Under the pieces are notes generated by a model that was given only the letters and a program-made list of their open reading frames with translations, ran no database searches and was not told where the DNA came from. A stretch of 11,238 nt of DNA from contig CAVIKO010000064.1 in the NCBI GenBank assembly GCA_963643035.1, positions 1-11,238 on the forward strand, written 5' to 3'. This stretch comes from UMGS1696 sp963643035 (lineage in GTDB: Bacteria; Bacillota; Clostridia; Oscillospirales; CAG-272). Of this stretch, positions 1 through 6,881 are shown piece after piece. Each line of letters starts with the position of its first letter. The first letter of the stretch is position 1. A program made the translations under genes and the position numbers.

Positions 1-431
1 TGCTTGCACATACCGCGTACAGAGAAGGCGAGGTCGCTGTAACCAATATGACCGGCGGCTCCGATCGTGTGGACTACCGCTCCATTCCGTCCGTGATTTA
101 CACGAATCCCGAGGTGGGTACCGTTGGCGAAACGCTCGAATCCGCTAAAAAAGCGGGTATCGATGCAGAAGAAGTCACTATGTCCCTCCGGTATTCTGGC
201 AGATACATCGCGGAAAACGAAGGCGGAGACGGTATTGTTAAGATTGTTTACGGCAAAGAACACAAGAACATCCTCGGTGTGCACATGATCGGCAGCTACG
301 CATCTGAAATCATCTATGGTGCCGCTGCGATGGTTGCCCGTGAACAGAGAGTCGCAGATGTTCAGAAGCTCGTTTTCCCGCATCCGACCGTCTGTGAAGT
401 GATCCGCGAAGCCATGTTCTCTATCCAGTAA
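1..431 (+). CDS. lpdA: Dihydrolipoamide dehydrogenase (E3), C-terminal part; 5' end outside window
   Basis: Partial gene read in the frame starting at base 3, giving 142 residues up to a TAA stop. E3 is the FAD-dependent flavoprotein that reoxidises the dihydrolipoyl groups of the E2 core of 2-oxoacid dehydrogenase complexes and passes electrons to NAD+. What is visible is the interface/dimerisation domain. It opens with LAHTAYREGEVAV, continues with IPSVIYTNPEVGTVGET (the family's conserved YT-PE-vG segment), and ends with the active-site motif HPTVCE. The catalytic His is encoded at 381-383 and the Glu of the His-Glu dyad at 396-398, spaced as in the family (HPTxxE). The FAD- and NAD-binding domains and the redox disulfide lie upstream and cannot be checked. 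The stop is 36 bases before the E1 start with no terminator between, so the two are almost certainly co-transcribed. Related flavin disulfide reductases share the fold, but the E1 neighbour makes E3 the best reading. Confidence 0.93.
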   Translation, partial: LAHTAYREGEVAVTNMTGGSDRVDYRSIPSVIYTNPEVGTVGETLESAKKAGIDAEEVTMSLRYSGRYIAENEGGDGIVKIVYGKEHKNILGVHMIGSYASEIIYGAAAMVAREQRVADVQKLVFPHPTVCEVIREAMFSIQ

Positions 432-452
432 TCCAATTTACCAATTACATAA

Positions 453-458
453 AAGGAG
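453..458 (+). promoter_or_regulatory. Ribosome binding site of the fused E1 gene
   Basis: AAGGAG lies nine bases before the ATG at 468. It is a near-perfect Shine-Dalgarno sequence and fixes the E1 start; no promoter is visible in the 36-base gap after the E3 stop. Confidence 0.85.
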
Positions 459-467
459 ATTCACGTT

Positions 468-2954
468 ATGCCTAAGAGCCAATATGTCGATCCCGGCAAG
501 GTATTTACTCCCGGTTATATCGACTTCAACAGCATTCCTCTTTGCCGGTACAACAAGACCCTCGAAGAAGAAAAGCAAATCTATTCCAAGGAAGATTTTC
601 TCCGTATCTACCACGATATGCGAACCATCCGTGAGTTTGAGACCATGCTCAACGAGATTAAGGTCAAGAGCGAGTATAACGGCGTAAAGTACAATAACCC
701 TGGTCCGGCGCATCTGTCCATCGGTCAGGAAGCCTCTGCGGTTGGTCAGGCATACTGCCTTGACATTAATGACTTTACGTTCGGTTCGCACAGAAGCCAC
801 GGTGAAATCCTCGCTAAGGGGCTTTCTTCCATCAACAAGCTGGAGGATGCCGAACTGTACGACATCATGAAGGAATTTCTCGGCGGTGCGATCCTCAAGG
901 TGGTCGAAGGCAAGCAAGCAAAGCCCGGTGACATCAAGGATCTGGCGAAAGATTTCCTCCTCTACGGCGCACTTGCGGAAATTTTCGCACGTACCACCGG
1001 CTTCAACAAAGGTTTGGGCGGATCCATGCACGCGTTCTTCATTCCGTTCGGTATCTTCCCGAACAATGCTATCGTTGGCGGCTCAGCACCGATCGCTCTC
1101 GGCGCTGCTCTGTACAAGAGATCCTGCCATAAGAAAGGCATCGTTATCGCCAACTCCGGTGACGGTGCACTCGGTCGTGGTCCGGTTCTCGAATCTCTGA
1201 ACTTCTCCTCCATGGATCAGATCACCAAGCTGTGGGGCATGGACGGCAAATACTCGAACGACGGTATGCCGATCCTGTTCAACTGCTTCAACAACTTTTA
1301 CGGCATGGGCGGTCAGACCATGGGTGAAACGATGGGCTTCACCAATCCCGCACGTCTTGCAGCAGGTTTCAACCCGACCCAGCTCCACGCGGAAAAGGTA
1401 AACGGCTACGATCCGCTCGCAGTTATCGACGCTACTACCCGTAAGAAGGAACTGCTCGTGAATGGTGAAGGTCCGGCAATGCTTGAGGTTGCTACCTATC
1501 GTGTATCCGGTCACTCCCCGTCCGACTCCTCCACTTATCGTACCCAGGAAGAGATCGAAGCATGGAAGGAAGCCTGCCCGATCGCCGCATACCGCCGCAA
1601 GATGGTAGAAGGCAAGGTCGCTACTGAAGAAGAATTTGCCGCCATCGACGAAGAAATCATCGAACGCACCACAAAAATCATCAAGCTTGCGATCGACGAT
1701 GAGATTTCCCCGCGTATGGATCTCGAAAAGGATCCCACAATGATCTCCGGCATCATGTTCTCCAACAACCATGTGAAATCCATGGATACCACAAGAGAAC
1801 CGGAAGTCCTCCTGCCGAAGGAAGAGGATCCGCGCGTAAAGCAGATTTCCACCAAATCCCGTTACGCTTTTGACGAAAAAGGTGCCGCTCTGCCGAAGAT
1901 GAAGGTGTACAACATCCGCGACGGTCTGTTTGAAGCCATCATCGACAAGTTCTACGAGGATCCGACCACCATCGCTTACGGTGAAGACAACCGTGACTGG
2001 GGCGGTGCATTCGCTGTCTACCGCGGTCTGACCGAGGCTCTTCCCTATCACCGTTTCTTCAACGCACCGATTTCCGAATCTGCTATCGTGGGTTCCGCAG
2101 TCGGTTATGCTATGGCAGGTGGTCGTGCAATCGTTGAGCTCATGTATGCAGACTTCATTGGTTGCGCGGGCGATGAAATCTTTAACCAGCTGTCCAAGTG
2201 GCAGTCTATGTCCGCCGGTATTCTGAAGATGCCTGTGGTTCTCCGTGTATCCGTCGGTTCCAAGTACGGCGCACAGCACAGCCAGGATTGGACAGCACTC
2301 TGTGCGCATATCCCGGGTCTGAAGGTATGCTTCCCTGCCACCCCGTATGACGCCAAGGGTCTCATGAACCAGGCTCTGAACGGCACTGACCCGGTTGTGT
2401 TCTTTGAATCCCAGAGAATCTACGACAAGGGTGAGGAATTCCACGAAGGCGGCGTTCCTTCTACCTATTATGAAGTAGACTTCGGCGATCCTGATGTCAA
2501 GCGTGTTGGTAAAGACGTAACCATTCTGACCATCGGTGCGGTTTTGTATCGTGCACTTGAGGCTGCTAAGAAGCTCGAGGAAGAATATGGTATTTCCGCA
2601 GAGGTTATCGATGCACGTTCCATGGTTCCGTTCAACTATGAAAAAGTGATTGAATCCGTCAAAAAGACCGGCAAGATCATCATCGTAGGCGACGCGGTAG
2701 ACAGAGGCTCCATCATGCGCGATATGGCGTCCAACATCACCGAAATGTGCTTCGACTATCTTGACGCGCCGCCGGCAGTGTTCGGTTCCCGCAACTGGAT
2801 CACCCCTGCGTTTGAACTGGAAAAATACTACTTCCCGCAGGCTGACGGTATCATTGATGTTATCAGCGAAAAGCTCATGCCGATCCCGGGACGTGTGACT
2901 AAATACAACGAAACTGAGCTTGAACACGTCGAAAGAAGCAAGCACGGCGTATAA
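468..2954 (+). CDS. Fused alpha-beta E1 component of a 2-oxoacid (pyruvate/acetoin/branched-chain type) dehydrogenase complex
   Basis: An 828-residue thiamine-diphosphate (ThDP) enzyme that decarboxylates a 2-oxoacid (or cleaves acetoin) and acylates the lipoyl group of E2. Residues about 40-410 match E1-alpha: SHRSHGEILAKG near 107, GLGGSMH at 182-188, then the ThDP/metal motif beginning GDGALGRG at 231 and closing with the Asn pair at 275-276. Residues about 480-810 match E1-beta: YGEDNRDWGG near 504, the PISES segment at 535-539 carrying the expected catalytic Glu, QHSQDWTALCAHIPGLKV near 603, and PATPYDAKGL near 623. Separate alpha and beta chains usually total about 650 residues. The excess comes from an insert of about 45 residues between SHRSHG and GGSMH, another of about 15 inside the GDG-NN motif, and a charged linker near 410-480. 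It follows E3 in the same transcript and ends at a terminator. The fusion is clear; substrate is not readable from sequence. It contains no lipoyl domain. Confidence 0.9.
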   Translation: MPKSQYVDPGKVFTPGYIDFNSIPLCRYNKTLEEEKQIYSKEDFLRIYHDMRTIREFETMLNEIKVKSEYNGVKYNNPGPAHLSIGQEASAVGQAYCLDINDFTFGSHRSHGEILAKGLSSINKLEDAELYDIMKEFLGGAILKVVEGKQAKPGDIKDLAKDFLLYGALAEIFARTTGFNKGLGGSMHAFFIPFGIFPNNAIVGGSAPIALGAALYKRSCHKKGIVIANSGDGALGRGPVLESLNFSSMDQITKLWGMDGKYSNDGMPILFNCFNNFYGMGGQTMGETMGFTNPARLAAGFNPTQLHAEKVNGYDPLAVIDATTRKKELLVNGEGPAMLEVATYRVSGHSPSDSSTYRTQEEIEAWKEACPIAAYRRKMVEGKVATEEEFAAIDEEIIERTTKIIKLAIDDEISPRMDLEKDPTMISGIMFSNNHVKSMDTTREPEVLLPKEEDPRVKQISTKSRYAFDEKGAALPKMKVYNIRDGLFEAIIDKFYEDPTTIAYGEDNRDWGGAFAVYRGLTEALPYHRFFNAPISESAIVGSAVGYAMAGGRAIVELMYADFIGCAGDEIFNQLSKWQSMSAGILKMPVVLRVSVGSKYGAQHSQDWTALCAHIPGLKVCFPATPYDAKGLMNQALNGTDPVVFFESQRIYDKGEEFHEGGVPSTYYEVDFGDPDVKRVGKDVTILTIGAVLYRALEAAKKLEEEYGISAEVIDARSMVPFNYEKVIESVKKTGKIIIVGDAVDRGSIMRDMASNITEMCFDYLDAPPAVFGSRNWITPAFELEKYYFPQADGIIDVISEKLMPIPGRVTKYNETELEHVERSKHGV

Positions 2955-2990
2955 TTTTCTCGCTTCGTCCTCTTTTTCCTCATATGGATA

Positions 2991-3023
2991 AAAAAAGCAA
3001 GAGATTTTTCTCTTGCTTTTTTT
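2991..3023 (+). terminator. Rho-independent terminator of the E3-E1 operon
   Basis: GCAAGAG (2997-3003) and CTCTTGC (3010-3016) form a perfect 7-bp stem around a 6-base loop. It is flanked by six A before and seven T after, which can extend the stem. The symmetric A/T flanks could let it work in both directions. It lies 36 bases after the E1 stop. Confidence 0.9.
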
Positions 3024-3041
3024 CTGCTCGTATGCTATACT
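3013..3041 (+). promoter_or_regulatory. Sigma-A promoter of the TetR-type regulator, overlapping the upstream terminator
   Basis: TTGCTT (3013-3018), a 17-base spacer, then TATACT (3036-3041), with TGC just before the -10 box (extended -10). The -35 box is made from the 3' arm and T-tract of the terminator hairpin. The 14 bases from 3033 (TGCTATACTACAGA) match 13 of 14 bases at the promoter of the membrane operon (3945-3958), including five bases downstream of the -10 box. Shared control by the encoded repressor is an inference from that match. Confidence 0.75.
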
Positions 3042-3135
3042 ACAGATACAGTTTTTCCTAACTGTTATATGCTTAAAGCAAAACACAGGCGATCCACTGA
3101 GGGAATTATATCGTCTACAAAGGGAGGAGTACCGT

Positions 3136-3741
3136 ATGCCCAATTTTACAAAACAGGCGATCAAGGCATCGTTTATAAAACTGCTCAGTGAAATGCCGCT
3201 TTCCAAAATCAGTGTGCGCAGCATCGTGGAGGATTGCGGCATCAATCGTAATTCTTTCTATTATCATTTTGCCGATATTCCAAGTCTCATTGAGGAAATC
3301 ATCAAGGAAGATGTGGATACCCTGATCGCCAAATACCCGACTATCACATCAATGGAAGACTGTGTGCGCTTGGCATTCCATTTTGCGATGGAAAACCGAA
3401 AGGCTGTACTCCACCTGTATGATTCCGCAAGCCGTGAAATTTACGAAATCTACGTGATGCGTCTGTGCGAATATGTCGTGACCACCTACATCGATACTGT
3501 ATCCGATAAGACGCCGCTGTCTGAGAAGGATAGGACAATCGTTGTGCGCTTCTTCAAATGCGAACTGTACGGACTCATCTCAGAATGGATCGCAAACGGA
3601 ATGCCGGACAGTGCCCTCGACGATGCCGCGCATATTGCAACCTTAACCCGCACATTTATTGAGTTGCTCCGCGCCGAAAAATCGGAATCACAGCCAAATA
3701 CCCTGTCTTTTTCAGAAAACACTGACTTAGGAAACCGTTGA
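3136..3741 (+). CDS. TetR/AcrR-family transcriptional regulator
   Basis: A 201-residue protein; TetR-family repressors are usually 180-220. The N-terminal DNA-binding domain is clear: TKQAIKASFIKLL at 5-17, then the helix-turn-helix at about 25-44 (ISVRSIVEDCGINRNSFYYHF), with the typical FYYHF end of the recognition helix. The remainder is helical with no recognisable ligand motif, as expected for the divergent sensing domain. The start at 3136 is chosen because GGGAGGAG lies just upstream at 3122-3129; the frame is open back to 3013, but that would place the start inside the terminator and promoter. It has its own promoter and terminator, so it is monocistronic. The next operon encodes an MMPL exporter, a frequent TetR-family target, so it probably represses that operon and itself and is released by a ligand of the pump. 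Membership of the family is secure; target and ligand are inferred. Confidence 0.9.
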   Translation: MPNFTKQAIKASFIKLLSEMPLSKISVRSIVEDCGINRNSFYYHFADIPSLIEEIIKEDVDTLIAKYPTITSMEDCVRLAFHFAMENRKAVLHLYDSASREIYEIYVMRLCEYVVTTYIDTVSDKTPLSEKDRTIVVRFFKCELYGLISEWIANGMPDSALDDAAHIATLTRTFIELLRAEKSESQPNTLSFSENTDLGNR

Positions 3742-3883
3742 TTTCAGGTTGATTTTGCATCGAAAATCCTTCAATCCAAGACTTTGCTATAAAAAATCTC
3801 GATGTATTCATTGTTTTCTTATAACTGCGTCAGCGCGTTTTTAGGCAAATCCCCGCATTTGACAAAATTTTAGACAATTTTTT

Positions 3884-3919
3884 GACCGTTGTCTGGATTC
3901 CGGACAGCGGTCTTTTTTT
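3884..3919 (+). terminator. Strong Rho-independent terminator after the TetR gene
   Basis: A 13-bp stem (3884-3896 with 3900-3912, two G-U wobbles) closes on a three-base loop, ATT, and is followed by seven T. It separates the regulator transcript from the membrane operon whose promoter begins just downstream. The stretch from the TetR stop at 3741 to this hairpin (about 140 bases, AT-rich) holds a weak GATTTT/AAAATC hairpin at 3751-3768 and no gene I can support. Confidence 0.92.
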
Positions 3920-3942
3920 GCCTATACCAGTTTCAGTACACT

Positions 3943-3958
3943 TGTGGTATACTACAGA
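3943..3958 (+). promoter_or_regulatory. Extended -10 promoter of the membrane operon with a palindromic candidate operator
   Basis: TATACT at 3948-3953 is preceded by TGG, an extended -10 element; the -35 region at 3925-3930 (TACCAG) is poor. The 14 bases TGTGGTATACTACA (3943-3956) form a palindrome around GTATAC with a single mismatched pair. Such a site on the -10 box would let a bound dimer block RNA polymerase. The 3945-3958 part recurs at the TetR promoter (3033-3046) with one difference. Binding by the TetR protein is inferred. Confidence 0.6.
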
Positions 3959-4005
3959 CAGAAAAAGAAAAGTGCTTCCCCGCAAACCAAAAGCGAGGAA
4001 GCGAT

Positions 4006-4012
4006 AAGGAGG
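4006..4012 (+). promoter_or_regulatory. Ribosome binding site fixing the DUF308 start
   Basis: AAGGAGG lies six bases before the ATG at 4019. The reading frame is open further upstream, to an ATG at 3944, but that codon lies within the promoter, so 4019 is the start. Confidence 0.88.
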
Positions 4013-4018
4013 TTTACC

Positions 4019-4627
4019 ATGCGTTCCCGTTCTACAACTCCCATGCGGACCGCGAAAATCGGATATATCGTCATTTCTGCCGCGCTCTGTATTCTTGGCG
4101 TCATGCTTATCGCAATTCCGGATTTTTCCGCATCCCTGTTCGGTGTGCTTTGCGGTATACTGCTGATTCTGTTCGGTATCGTCCGTTTGACTGGATATTT
4201 CTCCCGCGATCTCTACAGGCTGGCATTTCAATATGACCTGCAGCTCGGACTCTTGCTCATTATCATGGGGATCATTATACTCATCCATCCGGGCAGTCTT
4301 GTCACCTTCATCAGCATTGCGCTCGGTATTTTCATTCTGTCTGATGGGTTATTTAAGATTCAGATTGCATGGGATTCCAGAAAATTCGGAATCACCAAAT
4401 GGTGGCTGATTCTCTCGCTCGCCATTGTAACCGGAATCTGCGGACTGCTCCTGTTATTCAGACCCGGAGAGGGCAGCAGAATCCTAATGATCGTACTCGG
4501 CGTCACGCTCCTCAGTGAAGGGGTACTAAATTTCAGCACCGTTATCAGCGCTGTAAAGATCATCGGTCACCAGAAACCGGACGTTATTGAGGTGGACAGC
4601 TATACAGATGCTGACACAAAATTATGA
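4019..4627 (+). CDS. DUF308/HdeD-like six-helix integral membrane protein
   Basis: A 202-residue, very hydrophobic protein with six predicted membrane helices at about 13-33, 38-58, 72-90, 94-114, 128-147 and 154-175. They fall into three helix pairs with recurring patterns such as GVLCGILLILFGIVRL, SIALGIFILSDGLFKI and MIVLGVTLLSEGVLNF, the internal repeat typical of DUF308 (HdeD-like) proteins. The N terminus is basic (MRSRSTTPMR) and the C-terminal 20 residues are acidic and soluble. The family's biochemical function is poorly known; HdeD of Escherichia coli is linked to acid resistance at high cell density. It is the first gene of the operon, directly behind the candidate operator, and ends 26 bases before the MMPL transporter. 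That suggests an accessory or stress role alongside the pump, but nothing in the sequence states a function. Confidence 0.82.
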   Translation: MRSRSTTPMRTAKIGYIVISAALCILGVMLIAIPDFSASLFGVLCGILLILFGIVRLTGYFSRDLYRLAFQYDLQLGLLLIIMGIIILIHPGSLVTFISIALGIFILSDGLFKIQIAWDSRKFGITKWWLILSLAIVTGICGLLLLFRPGEGSRILMIVLGVTLLSEGVLNFSTVISAVKIIGHQKPDVIEVDSYTDADTKL

Positions 4628-4653
4628 TTTCATAACAGAAAGGACATATACCC

Positions 4654-6747
4654 ATGCGATTCTCAAAGGCGGTTGTAAAGTACCGCATACCTATTTTGAT
4701 ACTCACTTTACTGCTTATGATCCCCTCTGTGCTTGGTATGATCGGCACACGGATCAATTACGATATGCTTGATTATCTTCCGGTGGATATGGATACCGTG
4801 GTCGGGCAAAATGCGCTTCTTGAGGATTTCGGTAAAGGCGCGTTTTCCTTTGTGATTGTGGAAGATATGCCGGATAAAGACGTGGCGACGTTATGTGAAA
4901 AATTCAAAGCCGTCGATCATGTGGAAACGGTTCTCTGGTACTCGTCTCTTGCCGATGTATCCATTCCGATGGAACTTCTCCCGGATGAGCTGTACAACGC
5001 GTTCAATACCGACTCCGCTACGATGATCGCTATCTTTTTCGACAGCGCAACCTCCGCAGATGTGACGATGGACGCCATTCGTGAGCTTCGTTCGATCGCT
5101 GGGAAGCAGTGCTTTATATCCGGTATGTCCGCCCTTGTGACGGATCTAAAGGACTTGTGTGAAAAGGAAGAGCCTGTCTACGTTGGAATCGCGATTGCGC
5201 TTGCGTGCTTTGCCATGTTGCTGTTTCTCGATGGTTGGCTCGTACCGTTTGTCTTCCTCGCCTCCATCGGTATGATGATTTTGCTCAATCTCGGAACCAA
5301 CTACTTCTTTGGAGAAATTTCCTACATTACCAAGGCTCTGTCCGCCGTGCTGCAGCTTGCCGTGACTATGGACTACTCCATCTTCCTGTGGCACAGCTAC
5401 AATGAACAACGTGAAAAGACCGGCGACCGAAACAGTGCGATGGCAGCAGCAATTCAAGAGACACTGACCTCCGTGATAGGCAGCTCCATCACCACTGTAG
5501 CAGGATTTGCCGCACTATGCTTCATGAGCTTCACGCTCGGACGAGATCTAGGTATCGTCATGGCTAAGGGCGTAATTCTCGGTGTGATTGGCTGTGTGAC
5601 TGTCCTCCCGGCAATGATCCTGTTGTTGGATAAACCGCTCCAGAAAACAAAACACAAATCTCTCATTCCACAGATGGACAAATTCTCTCGCACCATTATG
5701 AAGGTATTCCCGGTGTTTCTTGTGGTCTTTGCTCTTCTTATCCCACCGGCGTATTATGGCTATGCAAAGACAAACGATGAAGTCTATTACGATATGGGAC
5801 AGTGCCTGCCGGAGGATATGGAGTATGTGATCGCCAACTCCAAGCTGTCGGATGAATTCGACATCGCCTCCACGCACATGGTACTGGTGGATGCATCTCT
5901 GCCATCGAAATCTGTACGGAATATGATCAATGAGATGGAATCCGTAGACGGTGTGAAATATGTACTCGGATTGGAATCCATTGTCGGATCCAGAGTACCG
6001 GAGGAAATTCTGCCGGACAGTGTACGTGAAATTCTGAAAAGCGACCGATGGGAGCTTTTGCTCATCAATTCCGAATACAAGGTGGCAAGCGACAATGTGA
6101 ATACACAGCTTGACGCGCTGAATGTAATTCTTAAAAAGTACGATGAGAGCGGTATGCTCATCGGCGAGGCGCCATGTATGAAGGATATGATCGAAACCAC
6201 AAATCATGATTTTGAAGTCGTCAATGCCGTATCGATTGTAGCGATCTTCGTGATCATCGCCCTAGTAGAAAAGAGCGTAAGTTTGCCGTTTATTCTCATT
6301 GCCGTGATTGAGCTTGCCATCTTTATCAACCTTGGTCTGCCACATTATTTCGGACAGTCCCTGCCGTTTATCGCGCCGATCTGCATCAGTACCATCCAGC
6401 TTGGTGCAACCGTGGACTATGCAATCCTCATGACAACCCGATACAAATCGGAACGGATGAACGGTGCGGATAAGAAACAAAGCGTTATAACTGCACTGTC
6501 TACCTCTATTCCCTCGATCATCGTATCCGGTATGGGGTTGTTCGCTGCCACATTCGGAGTTGCCATCTATTCCGATATAGACATCATCAGCTCCATGTGT
6601 ATGCTCATGGCAAGGGGTGCTGTGGTCAGTATGTTCGCTGTAATCTTCATTCTACCCGCTCTGCTCTTGCTCTGTGACCCGCTTGTCTGCCGTACCACCC
6701 TTGGTATGAAAAGAGCTCTACAGAAGAAAACGGAGAAACCGTTATGA
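4654..6747 (+). CDS. MMPL/RND-superfamily transporter
   Basis: A 697-residue transporter with the two-fold RND/MMPL plan. Each half has one leading helix, a large extracytoplasmic domain, then a cluster of helices. Half one: helix about 11-30, outer domain about 35-170, helices about 174-327. Half two: helix about 350-370, outer domain about 372-520, helices about 524-675. The Asp-Tyr pair that relays protons in MmpL-type pumps is present in both halves: D240-Y241 (VTMDYSIFLWHSY) and D588-Y589 (ATVDYAILMTTRY). Both halves also keep the Ser/Gly-rich stretch of later helices (SVIGSSITTVAGFAALCF and SIPSIIVSGMGLFAATF). Such proteins use the proton gradient to move lipids, glycolipids or amphipathic compounds across the membrane. 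AAAGGA at 4639-4644 precedes the ATG. The last codons overlap a small ORF by ATGA. Transport family is certain; cargo is unknown, with the nearby lipid-type enzymes suggesting a lipid. Confidence 0.93.
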   Translation: MRFSKAVVKYRIPILILTLLLMIPSVLGMIGTRINYDMLDYLPVDMDTVVGQNALLEDFGKGAFSFVIVEDMPDKDVATLCEKFKAVDHVETVLWYSSLADVSIPMELLPDELYNAFNTDSATMIAIFFDSATSADVTMDAIRELRSIAGKQCFISGMSALVTDLKDLCEKEEPVYVGIAIALACFAMLLFLDGWLVPFVFLASIGMMILLNLGTNYFFGEISYITKALSAVLQLAVTMDYSIFLWHSYNEQREKTGDRNSAMAAAIQETLTSVIGSSITTVAGFAALCFMSFTLGRDLGIVMAKGVILGVIGCVTVLPAMILLLDKPLQKTKHKSLIPQMDKFSRTIMKVFPVFLVVFALLIPPAYYGYAKTNDEVYYDMGQCLPEDMEYVIANSKLSDEFDIASTHMVLVDASLPSKSVRNMINEMESVDGVKYVLGLESIVGSRVPEEILPDSVREILKSDRWELLLINSEYKVASDNVNTQLDALNVILKKYDESGMLIGEAPCMKDMIETTNHDFEVVNAVSIVAIFVIIALVEKSVSLPFILIAVIELAIFINLGLPHYFGQSLPFIAPICISTIQLGATVDYAILMTTRYKSERMNGADKKQSVITALSTSIPSIIVSGMGLFAATFGVAIYSDIDIISSMCMLMARGAVVSMFAVIFILPALLLLCDPLVCRTTLGMKRALQKKTEKPL

Positions 6748-6881
6748 AAAAGCTCACCAATCGTCAATGCACAGTTATCCTGCTGCGTAATCTTTTATTT
6801 GCAAGCAGCATTGTCTGGAACCGAAAGAAAGAAGCAGCTTCCAAACAGAATTATAGCGAAAAAATGGAGGAATCCTTATGA
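6744..6881 (+). CDS. Small coupled ORF, 45 residues, unknown function
   Basis: A short ORF not recognised as any known family. Its ATG overlaps the MMPL stop as ATGA (6744-6747), and its own TGA overlaps the ATG of the next gene the same way (6878-6881), so it fills the inter-gene gap exactly. GGAG at 6732-6735 sits eight bases before the ATG. The product starts MKKLTNRQ, has a moderately hydrophobic stretch at about 9-25 (CTVILLRNLLFASSIVW), and ends in a charged, soluble tail (NRKKEAASKQ...). It could be a small membrane-associated subunit of the transporter, or a peptide whose translation mainly couples MMPL to the downstream gene. The ribosome binding site for the next gene lies within its last codons. 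Its architecture is strong evidence of translation; conservation is unknown, and a chance ORF cannot be excluded. Confidence 0.6.
   Translation: MKKLTNRQCTVILLRNLLFASSIVWNRKKEAASKQNYSEKMEESL

Noticed and set aside
3013..3135. In-frame upstream extension of the TetR protein from an ATG at 3013-side codons (242 residues)
   Set aside because: The extension would be coded by the terminator and promoter region and has no ribosome binding site; the ATG at 3136 has a strong one and gives the normal family length.
1083..3245. A 720-codon open frame on the - strand opposite the E1 gene
   Set aside because: It lies antisense to an unmistakable enzyme gene, runs across a terminator and the TetR promoter, and its product has no recognisable motif. 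Strong third-position codon bias in the E1 gene explains the lack of stops.
3751..3768. GATTTT/AAAATC hairpin after the TetR stop as a terminator
   Set aside because: The stem is AT-rich, only 6 bp, and has no following T-tract; the strong hairpin at 3884 is the real terminator.
3859..3888. TTGACA at 3859-3864 as a -35 box
   Set aside because: No acceptable -10 hexamer lies 16-18 bases downstream, and the terminator at 3884-3919 would stop any transcript.
3830..4288. 152-codon - strand frame opposite the DUF308 gene
   Set aside because: It crosses the strong terminator and the promoter on the + strand and its product is low-complexity and polar; a shadow frame.
5548..6207. 219-codon - strand frame within the MMPL gene
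   Set aside because: It is fully inside a well-supported transporter gene and has no family-like motif or ribosome binding site that I could see.
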